64,000 nucleotides of DNA from Bosea sp. 685 (GTDB taxonomy: Bacteria > Pseudomonadota > Alphaproteobacteria > Rhizobiales > Beijerinckiaceae): NCBI RefSeq assembly GCF_031884435.1, contig NZ_CP134779.1, positions 3,782,001-3,846,000 on the forward strand, written 5' to 3'. The notes beneath the pieces are model-generated. The model was given only the letters and a program-made list of their open reading frames with translations. It had not been told where the DNA came from and did no database searches. Below, one piece after another: positions 1 through 11,138 of the stretch. The translations under genes were made by a program, and so were the position numbers. Each line of letters starts with the position of its first letter. Position 1 is the first letter of the stretch.

Positions 1-261
1 TGCTCCTTCTCGCTGCCGATGGTGATGCGCTGGGCGATGGGCGTGCAGCCGCAATGCGACGCGGCCCTGCGCAGGGTCTTCGGCCCCGACCTCGAGGCTG
101 GCGCCGAGCGCCTGACCGCCTTCCTGCACGATCTCGGCGTGAAGACAGAGCCCTCCGCCTACGGGGTCTCGCCGGCCGACTGGAATCGCCTCGTCGACAA
201 GGCGCTGGAAGGCGAGCGCGGCCGCAACTTCATCGGGAGGCACGCCGCCAAAGCCGCCTGA
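1..261 (+). CDS. Iron-containing alcohol dehydrogenase family protein, C-terminal part (5' end outside window)
   Basis: The reading frame is open from base 1 and ends at a TGA, so only about 86 C-terminal residues are seen. The stretch from AFLHDLGV through GVSPADWNRLVDKAL to ERGRNFIG has the shape of the helical C-terminal domain of group III iron-dependent alcohol dehydrogenases (a short helix, 'xLGV', then a helix ending before a conserved loop). The NAD-binding and metal-binding parts lie upstream and cannot be checked. It sits 100 bp upstream of phnD on the same strand, so it may act on an aldehyde or alcohol made during phosphonate breakdown; that is inference. Another helical C-terminal domain cannot be excluded. 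Confidence 0.65.
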   Translation, partial: CSFSLPMVMRWAMGVQPQCDAALRRVFGPDLEAGAERLTAFLHDLGVKTEPSAYGVSPADWNRLVDKALEGERGRNFIGRHAAKAA

Positions 262-266
262 CAAGC

Positions 267-299
267 GGGCCTCTCGCGGGTCTCTCGCAAATCTCTCGG
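267..299. repeat. 11-bp tandem repeat x3 in the gap before phnD
   Basis: Three consecutive 11-nt units (GGGCCTCTCGC, GGGTCTCTCGC, AAATCTCTCGG) share the core TCTCTCG. The 11-bp period is about one helical turn, so a protein-binding array is possible, but simple slippage is equally likely. It lies in the 100-bp gap between the dehydrogenase and phnD. Confidence 0.6.
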
Positions 300-361
300 G
301 CAATCATGCCCACGCGTTCACCGGCAAGGTCAAAGACCACCGGATCATCTGGGAGGATGAC

Positions 362-1270
362 ATGAACATTTCACGTCGGAGAATTTCACGCCCAACACTG
401 TCACGCCGGAGCATGTTGACGGGGTCGCTCGCGGCCGCAGGCGCCCTGCTGGCGATGCCCAATCTCGGCAAGGCGCAGACCAAGCTCATCCGCGTCGGCC
501 TGATTCCGTCGGAAGATTCGCGCGCCATGCTGGAATCGAGCCGGCAGCTGCTGGATGCGCTTGAAAAGAATCTCGGCATCAAGGTCCAGGGCTTCGTCGC
601 CTCCGATTACAACGGCGTCATCGAGGCGATGCGCTCGGGCCATGTCGAAGTCGCCTATCTCGGCCCCTTCTCCTATGTGCTGGGCACCACGGTCGCGGCC
701 ATCGAGGCCTTCGCGACCGCCGAAACCGCCAAATCGGGCCGGACCTTCTACCACAGCCAGATCATCACCAGGAAAGACAGCGGCATCAAGGAGGTGAAGG
801 ACCTGAAGGGGCGCAGCTTCGCCTTTGTCGACCCGTCCTCGACCTCCGGCCATCTCTTTCCCAAGGCGGGGCTGATGAAGCTGGGCTTCGATCCGGAGAA
901 GGATTTCGGCCGGGTCCTGTTCACCGGTTCGCACGACGCCAATGCGCTCGCCGTCACCAATAAGCGCGTCGACGCCGCCACGATCGCCGACCGGATCCTC
1001 GACGCCGCGGTCCAGAAAAAACTGGTCGATGCCGCCGACATCCACGTCGTCTGGCGTTCGGACCCGATTCCGGAATCGCCGACCTGCTGGCGCAAGAACC
1101 TGCCCGACGACCTCAAGCAGCAGATCAAGACCGCCTTCCTGAACATCCGGGACATCACCTGGGCCGATCAGGGCAAGCTCAACCGCTTCGTCGAGACCAA
1201 TGATCAGGCCTACGACATCATTCGCGACACCGCGAAGGTGCTGAAGCTCGATCTGGTCAAGATGAAGTAG
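362..1270 (+). CDS. phnD: Phosphonate ABC transporter, periplasmic substrate-binding protein PhnD
   Basis: 302 aa. The N-terminus has a twin-arginine signal (SRRSMLTG, then a hydrophobic stretch ending near GKAQ), so export is probably by Tat. The mature part begins with the family start (LIRVGLIPSEDSRAML) and carries the PhnD-type hinge regions GHVEVAYLGPFSY and FAFVDPSSTSGHLFP, in which the phosphonate group is held by helix N-termini. The start has a good ribosome site (GGGAGG, 5 nt before ATG). It is followed after 29 bp by phnC and then phnE, in the order binding protein, ATPase, permease. It binds phosphonates such as 2-aminoethylphosphonate, phosphonoacetate or related compounds; the exact ligand cannot be read from sequence. 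Confidence 0.93.
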   Translation: MNISRRRISRPTLSRRSMLTGSLAAAGALLAMPNLGKAQTKLIRVGLIPSEDSRAMLESSRQLLDALEKNLGIKVQGFVASDYNGVIEAMRSGHVEVAYLGPFSYVLGTTVAAIEAFATAETAKSGRTFYHSQIITRKDSGIKEVKDLKGRSFAFVDPSSTSGHLFPKAGLMKLGFDPEKDFGRVLFTGSHDANALAVTNKRVDAATIADRILDAAVQKKLVDAADIHVVWRSDPIPESPTCWRKNLPDDLKQQIKTAFLNIRDITWADQGKLNRFVETNDQAYDIIRDTAKVLKLDLVKMK

Positions 1271-1299
1271 CAGCCCGGCGCGACCGGGGAGGATCCATC

Positions 1300-2112
1300 A
1301 TGATCAAGATCGAAGGCCTGAAGAAATCCTATGCCGGTCGCCCTGTCCTGCAGGGCATCGACCTGACGGTGGAGCCCGGCGAATTCCTCGTCGTGCTCGG
1401 GCCGAGCGGGGCTGGCAAATCGACGCTGCTGCGCTGCATCAACGGGCTGGTGCAGCCCGATGCGGGGCGCACGCTGATCGACGGCGCCGTCTACGACACG
1501 AAGAGCAATGCGCGTGGCGAGCGGCCGGTCGCGATGATCTTCCAGCACCATAATCTGGTGAAGCGGCTCTCCGTCCTGAAGAACGTGCTCGTCGGCCGGA
1601 TGGCGGGTCTCTCCTCCATCCTGACGATGCTGCAGCTCTTCCCCAGGCGCGATGTCGAGATCGCCATGGAGGCGCTGGCGCGGGTCGAGCTGCCACACAA
1701 GGCGAATGCGCGCGGCGACCAGCTCTCGGGCGGCGAGCAGCAGCGCGTCGGCATCGCCCGGGCGCTGGCGCAGCAGCCGGCCGTGATCCTCTGCGACGAG
1801 CCGGTGGCGAGCCTCGATCCGAAGACCTCGCGGATCGTGCTCGGCTACCTCAAGGCGATCTGCAAGGAACAGGGCATCGCCGTGATCTGCAACCTGCACC
1901 AGGTCGACTATGCCGTCGAATTCGGCGAGCGGATCGTCGGTCTCAGCGGCGGCAAGGTGGTCTTCGACGACACACCCGACCACCTGACCGCCGAGATCGT
2001 CCACCAGATCTATCCCGGCCTGGAAGACCCCGGCATCGGCCGCGTGCTGAAGCCGCGCGCCGCCGCCAGGCAGCCGCTTGCGGCTCCGCTCGTCGCCACC
2101 GCAACAGCCTGA
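1300..2112 (+). CDS. phnC: Phosphonate ABC transporter ATP-binding protein PhnC
   Basis: 270 aa cytoplasmic ATPase that powers phosphonate import. Walker A is GPSGAGKST (about residues 36-44), the signature is [15 protein letters not shown], Walker B is ILCDEP with the next-door VASLDP D-loop, and the switch histidine is in NLHQVDYA. The NLHQ form, rather than the usual SHD, is typical of PhnC. The ribosome site GGGGAGG lies 7 nt before ATG. The C-terminal 20 residues are a loose Ala-rich tail. It is 29 bp after phnD and 20 bp before phnE, so the three are surely co-transcribed. Confidence 0.95.
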   Translation: MIKIEGLKKSYAGRPVLQGIDLTVEPGEFLVVLGPSGAGKSTLLRCINGLVQPDAGRTLIDGAVYDTKSNARGERPVAMIFQHHNLVKRLSVLKNVLVGRMAGLSSILTMLQLFPRRDVEIAMEALARVELPHKANARGDQLSGGEQQRVGIARALAQQPAVILCDEPVASLDPKTSRIVLGYLKAICKEQGIAVICNLHQVDYAVEFGERIVGLSGGKVVFDDTPDHLTAEIVHQIYPGLEDPGIGRVLKPRAAARQPLAAPLVATATA

Positions 2113-2132
2113 AACCGAAGGGACCGCAAGCC

Positions 2133-2936
2133 ATGTCATTGGGTACTTTGCAGCTTGTCCTGCGTCCCCCGCAGGGGCGTTTCGGCTGGTGGGGCGTCAG
2201 CGCCCTGACGCTGGCGATCATCGCCTTCCTGTGGTGGGCGGCGCTGGGCTCCGAGATCAACGCCACCAATCTCTGGAGCGGTTTTCCCTATATGTGGGAT
2301 TTCCTGGTGCGGATGATGCCGCCCAATCCGGAGTTCCTCGACCGGCTCTGGAAGCCGGCGCTGGAGAGCCTCCAGGTCGCGGTCTGGGGCACCCTGCTCG
2401 GCGTCGTCATCGCCGTGCCGGTGTGTTTCTTCGCGGCGCGCAATCTCAGCCCAAGCCCGCTCGTCTACCACGCGACGCGCCAGATCCTGAACTGCATGCG
2501 CGGCATCAACGAGATCATCCTGGCGCTGATCTTCGTCGCCGCCATCGGCCTTGGCCCCTTTGCCGGTGTTCTGGCCCTCGCCATCCATGGCGCCGGCATG
2601 CTCGGAAAATTCTTCGCCGAGGCGATGGAGGACATCGACGAAGGCCCGCTGGAGGCCTTCCGCTCGGCCGGGGTCGGCCCGTTCAAGACGTTCTTCTTCG
2701 GCGTCCTGCCGCAGGTCCTGCCGACCTGGCTGGGCACGGTGTTCTACCGGCTGGAAACCAATGTGCGCCAGTCGACCGTGCTGGGAATGGTGGGCGCCGG
2801 GGGCATCGGCTTCGAGCTCGTCTCCTCGATGAAGCTGTTCAAATACCAGGACACCGCGACCTGCATCCTGCTGATCCTGGCGATGGTGCTTGCCGCCGAT
2901 CTCATCTCCTCCCGCGTCCGCGCCATGATCCGCTGA
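2133..2936 (+). CDS. phnE: Phosphonate ABC transporter permease PhnE
   Basis: 267 aa inner-membrane permease. The first membrane segment is near residues 22-40 (ALTLAIIAFLWWAALG). The later part holds the ABC EAA loop region (EAMEDIDEGPLEAFRSAGVG) where PhnC docks, followed by the PhnE-type motif LPQVLPTWLGTVFYRLETNVR and GMVGAGGIGFEL. One permease gene probably forms a homodimer. It ends in a 62-bp gap holding an 18-bp tandem repeat and then a strong terminator, so the phnDCE transcript probably ends here and does not run into phnA. Confidence 0.95.
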   Translation: MSLGTLQLVLRPPQGRFGWWGVSALTLAIIAFLWWAALGSEINATNLWSGFPYMWDFLVRMMPPNPEFLDRLWKPALESLQVAVWGTLLGVVIAVPVCFFAARNLSPSPLVYHATRQILNCMRGINEIILALIFVAAIGLGPFAGVLALAIHGAGMLGKFFAEAMEDIDEGPLEAFRSAGVGPFKTFFFGVLPQVLPTWLGTVFYRLETNVRQSTVLGMVGAGGIGFELVSSMKLFKYQDTATCILLILAMVLAADLISSRVRAMIR

Positions 2937-2944
2937 AGGCGCTG

Positions 2945-2998
2945 GATCCGCAGAAGACTCCGGATCCGCTGAAGGTCTGGGATCCAGCGAAGGCTCGG
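2945..2998. repeat. 18-bp tandem repeat x3 after phnE
   Basis: Three head-to-tail units begin GATCCGCAGAAGACTCCG, GATCCGCTGAAGGTCTGG and GATCCAGCGAAGGCTCGG. They start 9 bp after the phnE stop and run directly into the terminator stem. The period is a multiple of three, so the array is open in one frame (a DP-x-K repeat), but no start signal makes it a gene. Confidence 0.8.
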
Positions 2999-3025
2999 GC
3001 CGCGACGGCACCCGTCGCGGCTTTT
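2999..3025 (+). terminator. Strong rho-independent terminator after phnE
   Basis: A perfect 10-bp GC-rich stem (GCCGCGACGG paired with CCGTCGCGGC) with a 3-nt loop is followed at once by TTTT. It separates phnDCE from the phnA-phnY pair, so the hydrolase genes should have their own promoter within about 90 bp. Confidence 0.88.
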
Positions 3026-3040
3026 CCGAAAACACCCTGA

Positions 3041-4369
<1,329 letters not shown>

Positions 4370-4371
4370 TC

Positions 4372-5823
4372 ATGACCGTCAACATCAAGCCGCCGCTGCG
4401 CCGCGAGGCGATGCGGATCGCCGGCAAGCTGGTCTCGACCGACGACATGGTCGAGGTTCGCAACCCCTATGACGACAGCGTCGTCGGGCTGATCCCGGCG
4501 GCCAGGCCCGAGCATGTCCGCGAGGCCTTCGCCAAGGCAAAGGCGTTCAAGCCGAAGCTGACCCGTTTCGAGCGCCAGCGCATCCTTCAGACGACGGCCG
4601 AGCTGCTGCGCGACCGCAAGGAAGACTTCGCCCGGCTGATCACGGCGGAAGCCGGGCTGTGCTGGAAGGATTCGCTCTATGAGGCGAGCCGGGCCTATGA
4701 CGTCTGGTCGTTTGCGGCCCAGCTCACCATCAAGGACGATGGCGAGATGTTCTCCTGCGACATCTCGCCCAACGGCAAGGCGCGAAAAATCTTCACGACG
4801 CGCCAGCCGCTGCTCGGGGTGATCTCGGCGATCACGCCGTTCAACCACCCGCTCAACATGGTCAGCCACAAGCTGGCGCCGGCGATCGCGACCAATAACC
4901 GCCTCGTGCTCAAGCCCACCGAGCTGACGCCGCTGACGGCACTGGCGCTGGCCGATGTGCTCTATGAGGCCGGGCTGCCGCCCGAGATGCTCTCGGTCGT
5001 CACCGGCAATCCCTCGACCATGGGCGACGCCATGATCACCGATCCCGATGCCGATCTGGTGACCTTCACCGGCTCGGTGCGCGTCGGCAAGCACATCGCC
5101 GCGACAGCGGGCTACAAGCGCATCGTGCTCGAACTCGGCGGCAATGATCCGCTGATCGTGATGGAGGATGCCGACCTCGACAAGGCGGCCGAACTCGCCG
5201 TCACCGGCGCGACCAAGAACTCGGGCCAGCGCTGCACCGCGGTCAAGCGCATCCTCGTCGTCGAGAGCGTCGCCGAGGAATTCTCAAAACTCGTCGTCGA
5301 AAAGGCGAAGAAATTGAAGTGCGGCGACCCGATGGACCCCGAGACCGATGTCGGCACCGTCATCAACGAGCGCTCGGCAAAACTGTTCGAGGCCCGCGTG
5401 GCGGATGCCGTCTCGCGCGGTGCGCAGGTTCTGCACGGCGCGCCGCGCCAGGGCGCGCTGTTCCACCCGACGGTGGTCGATCACATTCCTTACGATTGCG
5501 AGCTCGTCCATGAGGAGACCTTCGGGCCGGTGATCCCGATCATTCGTGTCCCGAACGATATCGCCGAGGTCATCCGCATCTCGAACTCGACCGCCTATGG
5601 CCTGTCCTCGGGCATCTGCACCAACCGCTTCGACTATATCCAGCGCCTCATCGCCGAGCTCGAGGTCGGCACCGTCAACCTCTGGGAAGTCCCGGGCTAC
5701 CGCATCGAGATGTCGCCCTTCGGCGGCATCAAGGATTCCGGCCTCGGATACAAGGAGGGCGTCGTCGAAGCCATGAAGAGCTTCACCAACGTCAAGACCT
5801 GGTCGACCCCATGGAGCGCGTGA
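4372..5823 (+). CDS. phnY: Phosphonoacetaldehyde dehydrogenase PhnY
   Basis: 483 aa aldehyde dehydrogenase superfamily enzyme that oxidises phosphonoacetaldehyde with NAD to phosphonoacetate, the substrate of PhnA next door. Catalytic Cys288 is in [11 protein letters not shown], the general base Glu254 in VLELGGND, and the cofactor-binding segments are ITPFNHPLN and FTGSVRVGK. Pairing with phnA, 2 bp apart, makes the PhnY assignment much firmer than the sequence of a generic aldehyde dehydrogenase would. An aminotransferase (PhnW) that makes phosphonoacetaldehyde from 2-aminoethylphosphonate is not in the window and may lie upstream. Confidence 0.92.
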   Translation: MTVNIKPPLRREAMRIAGKLVSTDDMVEVRNPYDDSVVGLIPAARPEHVREAFAKAKAFKPKLTRFERQRILQTTAELLRDRKEDFARLITAEAGLCWKDSLYEASRAYDVWSFAAQLTIKDDGEMFSCDISPNGKARKIFTTRQPLLGVISAITPFNHPLNMVSHKLAPAIATNNRLVLKPTELTPLTALALADVLYEAGLPPEMLSVVTGNPSTMGDAMITDPDADLVTFTGSVRVGKHIAATAGYKRIVLELGGNDPLIVMEDADLDKAAELAVTGATKNSGQRCTAVKRILVVESVAEEFSKLVVEKAKKLKCGDPMDPETDVGTVINERSAKLFEARVADAVSRGAQVLHGAPRQGALFHPTVVDHIPYDCELVHEETFGPVIPIIRVPNDIAEVIRISNSTAYGLSSGICTNRFDYIQRLIAELEVGTVNLWEVPGYRIEMSPFGGIKDSGLGYKEGVVEAMKSFTNVKTWSTPWSA

Positions 5824-5939
5824 GGACGAGGATGCCGGCCTAACCTGCCTCCGGCCCCCAACATCCCTCTGTCATCCAACGGTCAACGCGATCCGGCACC
5901 CAGCAGCTTCGGTTCATCTGATTTCCAGGAGGAACTCCT

Positions 5940-7547
5940 ATGACGACGACTTCGAAGAGACAGTCGATTTCGAAGAGACAGTTCCTGCAACTCGTCGGCG
6001 CGGGCGCTTCGGCTCTCGGCCTGCAGTCCCTGGCGGGTCCGTCCGACGTCGCGGCCGCAGAGCTGCCGTCCTGGGCCGCCTTGCCCGCTGGAGCCACGCC
6101 GAAGACCGGTGGCAAGCTGGTCTACGGCCAGACCTATCCGAACTGGGCCGTCGGCACCTCCGACAATGGCAAGCATCCCTATTACTGGATCGACCTCCTG
6201 ACGCGTTCGATCTGGAACTGCCTCATCTGGATCGATCATGACTTCAAGCTTCAGGGCGAGCTTGCGCAGAGCTGGGCAGCCACCGACGCAACCCTCAAGG
6301 TTTGGGATTTCAAGCTCCGCGAGGGCGTGATGTTCCACAATGGCCGGGAGATGACGTCGGAGGACGTGGTCGCCTCGGTCGAGGCGCATATCGCGCAACG
6401 GGGCAGCTCCTTCATCAACAAATGGTTCGACCGCGTCGAGGCCCAGGGCAAATATGGCGTGCGCTTCATCCTGAAGGCGAGCTATGCCGAATGGCCTTAC
6501 GCGCTTGCGGAATATCGCGTGGTCATCGTCCCGGCGGCGCGCCCCGACAGCATCCTGAGGGACGGCGTCGGAACCGGCCCCTTCAAGATCGTCCAGGTGG
6601 ACAACCGACGCGGGTTCCAGGCCGTCCGCAACGAGAACTACTGGCTCAAGGGTCGGCCCTTCCTGGATGAACTCGAAGGCTACATCGTCAATTCGCAAAC
6701 CGCGATCAATGGCTTTCGATCCGGCCAATTCAATGCCGTCTTCAACATCGACCCGACGACAGCAGGTCAGTACGAAGGCGCCGGCGGTCGCATCGACAAA
6801 TCGAAAGGCGGCGACCAGTTCCTGCTGGGCCTGCCGCAGAACATGGACTTCGTCTGGAATAATCCGAAGATCCGGCTCGCCATCAGCCTGTGCATCGATC
6901 GCAACGCCATCAACACCATCGTCTATAACGACCCCGGAAGCTGGGTCGGCAATGACACCCATATGTCCGGCATCAATCCGGAATTCCAGCCGCGCGACAA
7001 AGCCTATGATCTGGCCCAAGCCAAGGCGCTGCTGGCCGAGGCGGGGCATCCGAACGGCCTGACCTTGCCGCCGATGATCTTCTGCCCGTCTTTCCCCGAG
7101 GAGCCGCGGATCATGGCGATCGTCGCGGAATCGCTGAAGCGGGGCGGCATCAGGCTTGAAATCCGCGAGATGCCTTGCGACGGCTTCAACGACTATGCCG
7201 TGCGGGTCAACGCGCCGATCGGCCTTCCCGCCCGCTCCCTCATCGGTCCCCGCAACCCTGCGATCAACCTTGGCCGCTTCATCACCAACCCCACCGAATC
7301 CGGCGGGTGGAAGGGTGCGAAAGCTGACGAGTTCGGGAAACTTTATGAGAAGGCCATCGCCGAGGCGGACGATGGAAAGCGCCTCGAGATGTACAAGGAA
7401 CTGCAGAAAATCGTTCAGGCCGATACGCCGGCCATCGTGCTAGGCGGCCGGCGCAATATGCTGGCGCACGCGCCAAAGGTGCAGAACCTCAAATCGCATT
7501 CGCAGAACTGGAGCAGCCGGTTCGACGACGTCTGGATCTCCGCCTGA
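5940..7547 (+). CDS. ABC transporter substrate-binding protein, family 5 (peptide/nickel/opine type)
   Basis: 535 aa. The N-terminus carries a Tat-like signal in the rarer Lys-Arg form (SKRQFLQLVGAG, then an Ala-rich stretch ending near VAAAELPS). The mature part has the family-5 pattern: LAQSWAATDATLKVWDFKLREGV, FHNGREMTSEDVVASVE, then GTGPFKIV and the late lobe with IRLAISLCIDRNAI. The start has a strong ribosome site (AGGAGG, 7 nt before ATG). It opens an operon with two permeases, a double ATPase and a PHP hydrolase. Family 5 proteins bind peptides, opines, glycosides or metal chelates; the ligand here is unknown. Confidence 0.88.
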   Translation: MTTTSKRQSISKRQFLQLVGAGASALGLQSLAGPSDVAAAELPSWAALPAGATPKTGGKLVYGQTYPNWAVGTSDNGKHPYYWIDLLTRSIWNCLIWIDHDFKLQGELAQSWAATDATLKVWDFKLREGVMFHNGREMTSEDVVASVEAHIAQRGSSFINKWFDRVEAQGKYGVRFILKASYAEWPYALAEYRVVIVPAARPDSILRDGVGTGPFKIVQVDNRRGFQAVRNENYWLKGRPFLDELEGYIVNSQTAINGFRSGQFNAVFNIDPTTAGQYEGAGGRIDKSKGGDQFLLGLPQNMDFVWNNPKIRLAISLCIDRNAINTIVYNDPGSWVGNDTHMSGINPEFQPRDKAYDLAQAKALLAEAGHPNGLTLPPMIFCPSFPEEPRIMAIVAESLKRGGIRLEIREMPCDGFNDYAVRVNAPIGLPARSLIGPRNPAINLGRFITNPTESGGWKGAKADEFGKLYEKAIAEADDGKRLEMYKELQKIVQADTPAIVLGGRRNMLAHAPKVQNLKSHSQNWSSRFDDVWISA

Positions 7548-7610
7548 GCCTGCAAGGAGCAGGGTCTCCCCTGCTTCGCCATTTTCCCGGCTTCATCGAG
7601 GACAGGCGAC

Positions 7611-8588
7611 ATGACGCAGATCGTCAGCATGATGGGGAGAAGGCTGTTTCTGTCCTTCTTCATTCTGAGCTTCACGGCACTGATCGTCTTTCTTGGCACA
7701 GAGGTTCTGCCGGGCGATGCACTGACCGCGACGATGCCGGCCGAGGAACTGGCGTTCTATACGCCCGCGCAACTGGCCAAGCTGCGGACCGAGTACGGGC
7801 TTGATCGCGCGCTGCCGGTCCGGTTCCTCGAAGTGTGGAACCGGCTGTTCAGCTTCGATTTCGGCGTCACGATCATCAAGCGCGAGCCGGTGTATGATCG
7901 CATCATCCACCCCGTGATCAACTCGGCCATCATGGCCGGTGTGGCCCTGCTGGTCATGCTGCTGATCGTGATCACGCTGGGCATCCTCTCGAGCCTCAAG
8001 CCCGGCGGGCGGTTGGATAACTGGATCAGCGGGACAACGCTGTTCACCTACTCGATGCCCGATTTCGTCGTCAGCAACGTGCTCGTCATCATCTTCGCGG
8101 TCTGGCTCGGGCTCACTCCAGCCGTCATCTTCGCGTCCACCAATGCGCCGAAGCTCACGATTCTGGTCGCCGCGATCCTGCCGGTGATGGCGCTCTGCAT
8201 TCACGGCGCCGCCTATCAGTTCCGGCTGCTGCGGACCGGGATGATCGAAGCGCTCGGCAGCGATTATGTCGAGCGGGCGCGGCTGGCGGGCATCCCGAAC
8301 TGGCGAATCTGCCTGAGGCACGCGCTGCCATCGGCCCTGATCCCGATGCTGAACGGGACCGCGACCTTCGTCGCCGCCCTGCTGTCGGGCTCCGTCGTCG
8401 TGGAGTCGGTGTTCAAGTTTCCCGGCGTCGGCGGCGAACTCCTGCGCGCGCTCGCGCAACGGGAAATTCCAACCATCCAGGCGATCGCTTTCCTCGCGGC
8501 CCTGGCTGTCGTTGCCGCCAATCTCGTGGCCGACATCGCCATCCTGATGCTGGATCCACGTGTCCGTACGAGGTCGCAACATGGCTGA
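7611..8588 (+). CDS. ABC transporter permease, DppB/OppB type
   Basis: 325 aa inner-membrane permease. An N-terminal membrane segment (RLFLSFFILSFTALIVFLG) is followed by the DppB-type periplasmic motif (LAKLRTEYGLDRALPVRF) and further membrane segments. The ATPase-docking loop is EALGSDYVERARLAGIPNWR and the conserved end is SVVVESVFKFPGVGGELL. The next permease gene starts inside its last codons (ATGGCTGA overlap), which shows translational coupling. Confidence 0.92.
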   Translation: MTQIVSMMGRRLFLSFFILSFTALIVFLGTEVLPGDALTATMPAEELAFYTPAQLAKLRTEYGLDRALPVRFLEVWNRLFSFDFGVTIIKREPVYDRIIHPVINSAIMAGVALLVMLLIVITLGILSSLKPGGRLDNWISGTTLFTYSMPDFVVSNVLVIIFAVWLGLTPAVIFASTNAPKLTILVAAILPVMALCIHGAAYQFRLLRTGMIEALGSDYVERARLAGIPNWRICLRHALPSALIPMLNGTATFVAALLSGSVVVESVFKFPGVGGELLRALAQREIPTIQAIAFLAALAVVAANLVADIAILMLDPRVRTRSQHG

Positions 8589-9465
8589 TGTGCCTCTCGA
8601 AACCGGCCGGCCGATCGCCGCGCAAAGATTCCTGAATCCATCATTGCGGCGCGCGCTCGCGGAGCCCGCGACCTTCATCGGCTTCGTGCTCGTCGCCATC
8701 CACCTCTTCCTGGCGATCTTCGCGACGCTGATCTCTCCGCATGATCCGAGCGCTCTTGTCGGTGCGCCGCTGCAGCGGCCGTCCTGGCAATTCCTGATGG
8801 GAACGGACCAGATCGGGCGCGACTATTTCAGCCGCATCATCGCGGGCGGGCGGGTCGCTCTGATGGTGTCGTTCTGCGGCGTCGCGATCGCGCTCGCCTT
8901 CGGCACGGCACTCGGCATCCTCGCCGGCTATCTCGGCGGGCGGTTCGATGAGATCGTCATGCGCATCGTCGATGCGATGATGGCCATTCCCGAAATCATT
9001 CTGATCGCGATCCTGACCCTGGCTCTCGGCAAGGACATCGCCGCCCTGATACCGGTGATCGCCACGGTCTATTGCTGGGGCGCGGTCCGTGTCATCCGCG
9101 CCAAGACGATCAGCCTGTCGACGCTCGACTTCGTGCGCTCAGCCGAACTGCGCGGGGAGAGCCGGGTTGCCGTGATGCTGCGCGAGATCCTGCCGAACAT
9201 GACCGGGCTTCTCGGCGTGGAGCTGGCCGTGCGGATCTCGTCGGCCGTGCTGCGGATCAGCGCGTTGTCTTTCCTTGGCCTGGGTATCAGCCAACCCACG
9301 CCCGATTGGGGGCTGATGGTTCAGGAAGCGATGGGCGTCGTCTTCACCGATCCCTGGTTCCTGCTGCTGCCGGCGCTGATGCTGTCGAGCCTGATCGTCG
9401 GCGTGAACTTCATGGTCGACGGGCTATCGCGCGCTTTCGGAATCGCAACGACGGAGCTTGGCTGA
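8581..9465 (+). CDS. ABC transporter permease, DppC/OppC type
   Basis: 294 aa with the start taken at the ATG that overlaps the previous stop; the frame is open 21 bp further upstream (a start at 8560), but the overlap start fits coupling better. It has the DppC N-terminal segment, the motif MGTDQIGRDYFSRIIAGGR, the docking loop ELRGESRVAVMLREILPN, and the terminal motif SFLGLGISQPTPDWGLM. It pairs with the upstream permease to form the channel. The stop is 2 bp before the ATPase start. Confidence 0.92.
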   Translation: MADVPLETGRPIAAQRFLNPSLRRALAEPATFIGFVLVAIHLFLAIFATLISPHDPSALVGAPLQRPSWQFLMGTDQIGRDYFSRIIAGGRVALMVSFCGVAIALAFGTALGILAGYLGGRFDEIVMRIVDAMMAIPEIILIAILTLALGKDIAALIPVIATVYCWGAVRVIRAKTISLSTLDFVRSAELRGESRVAVMLREILPNMTGLLGVELAVRISSAVLRISALSFLGLGISQPTPDWGLMVQEAMGVVFTDPWFLLLPALMLSSLIVGVNFMVDGLSRAFGIATTELG

Positions 9466-9467
9466 CC

Positions 9468-11138
9468 ATGACCCAATCTCCCCATGTCGAAGTCCGCAAT
9501 CTCAAGCTCGTCTACAAGACCGGTCCAAAGAGCGAGTTCGCGGCGATCGACGATGTCAGCTTCACGATCGGCAAGGGCGAGACGCTCGGCATCGTCGGCG
9601 AAAGCGGCTGCGGCAAGTCCTCTCTGGCGCGCGCCTTCCTGTCCTATATGCGGCCGGGCGCCAGGATCGCCGGCGGCGAGCTCCTCGTCTCGGGCGTCGA
9701 TGTGCTCAAACTCGGGGACGCCGCGCTCCTGCGCCATCGCGGCGGGGCTGCGGCGATGGTGCCGCAGAACCCCCTGTCCTCGCTGACGCCGCACCGCACC
9801 ATCGGCCAGCATCTGACGGAGCTGGTCCGCCTGCACAATGCTGCCGGCGAAATGAGCGCGAAACGGAAGGCGATCGCGCTTCTGGCGGCGATGGAGCTGC
9901 CGGACCCTGCCGCCATCTTCGAGCGCTATCCGCATCAGCTCTCCGGCGGGCAGCGCCAACGTGTCGTCATCGCCGCCGCTCTCGTCGCCGAGCCCGAACT
10001 GATCGTGCTGGACGAGCCGACCACCGCCCTCGACAAGACCGTCGAGTCGCAGGTTCTCGATCTGGTCAGCCGCCTGCAGCGGCGAACCAACACGACGCTG
10101 GTCTATGTCAGCCACGACCTCAACGTCGTCGCGCGGATGTGCGGGCGCGTCCTCGTCATGCAAAATGGAAAGGTCGTCGAAGACGGCCCGACCGCCGAGG
10201 TCTTCCACAATCCAAAGACCGACTATGCGCGCACTCTGGTGGCCGCCATCCCGAAACTGCCCGTCGATGCGCATCCCGCGCCGCTGCGCCTGGCCACCGC
10301 GGCGCCGATACTGTCGGTTCGCGGCCTGGATTTCAGCTATGGTCGCGCGGGCAGCTTCAACCCGCTCGCGCGGTTCTTGCCGCAAAAGCCCGTCCCGCCG
10401 ACCTTGTCCGACATTCAGTTCAACATCCCCGCCGGCTCGACGCTGGGGGTTGTGGGCGAGTCCGGCAGCGGCAAGTCGACATTGGCCAGTCTGGTCGCTG
10501 GCCTCGTCGACGGCAGCAGCGGCAAGATCAGCTTCGACGGACAGCCTCTGGCCGGTCTTGCGACACGCCGCAGCCGCGAGTTGCGGCGCCGAGTCCAGAT
10601 GGTCTTCCAGGATCCGATCTCGTCACTGAATCCCCAGCACTCGGTCGAACAGATCATCAGCCGGCCCTTGCAGATTTTCTTCGGCATGACGCGGGCCGCG
10701 AGCCGCGAGCGTGTCGTCGAACTGCTGGCGGAACTCGATCTCGACCCCTCCTGCCTCAGCCGTTCGCCGCGCCAACTCTCGGGCGGCCAGCAGCAGCGCG
10801 TCGCCATCGCCCGCGCCTTCGCCTGCAAGCCCGATCTCGTCCTGTGCGACGAGATCACATCGGCGCTCGACGTGACCGTCCAGGCTCATGTCCTGAAGCT
10901 GATGAAGCGGCTGCAGCGCGAGCACAACACAACCTATCTCTTCATCTCGCACGACCTGCCCGTGGTCGCCGAGATGTCCGACCAGATCCTGGTCCTCGAA
11001 GGCGGCCGCATCCGCGACTATGCCGACACGGGAACGATCCTGAGCAGCCCGAACTCGCCCTACACCAAGAAGCTGTTGGAGGCGTTCAAGACGGCTTCCA
11101 CGCCGCTCGCACAAAGGAACCTGAAGAATGCCTGCTGA
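9468..11138 (+). CDS. ABC transporter double ATP-binding protein (DppD-DppF fused)
   Basis: 556 aa with the start taken at the ATG 2 bp after the permease stop; the frame is open much further upstream but that part is only the permease gene in another frame. Two full ATPase units are fused: the first with GESGCGKSS and [15 protein letters not shown], the second with GESGSGKST and [15 protein letters not shown], each followed by a Walker B ([17 protein letters not shown]). The second unit has ITSALD, where the usual form is PTSALD. Fused ATPases of this kind serve peptide/nickel-type importers with one polypeptide per pair. The next gene begins inside its last codons. Confidence 0.92.
   Translation: MTQSPHVEVRNLKLVYKTGPKSEFAAIDDVSFTIGKGETLGIVGESGCGKSSLARAFLSYMRPGARIAGGELLVSGVDVLKLGDAALLRHRGGAAAMVPQNPLSSLTPHRTIGQHLTELVRLHNAAGEMSAKRKAIALLAAMELPDPAAIFERYPHQLSGGQRQRVVIAAALVAEPELIVLDEPTTALDKTVESQVLDLVSRLQRRTNTTLVYVSHDLNVVARMCGRVLVMQNGKVVEDGPTAEVFHNPKTDYARTLVAAIPKLPVDAHPAPLRLATAAPILSVRGLDFSYGRAGSFNPLARFLPQKPVPPTLSDIQFNIPAGSTLGVVGESGSGKSTLASLVAGLVDGSSGKISFDGQPLAGLATRRSRELRRRVQMVFQDPISSLNPQHSVEQIISRPLQIFFGMTRAASRERVVELLAELDLDPSCLSRSPRQLSGGQQQRVAIARAFACKPDLVLCDEITSALDVTVQAHVLKLMKRLQREHNTTYLFISHDLPVVAEMSDQILVLEGGRIRDYADTGTILSSPNSPYTKKLLEAFKTASTPLAQRNLKNAC

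Noticed and set aside
2078..3040. Long open frame (320 aa) over phnE
   Set aside because: It overlaps phnE in another frame, has Arg/Pro-rich shadow composition, and its only interesting part is the 18-bp repeat.
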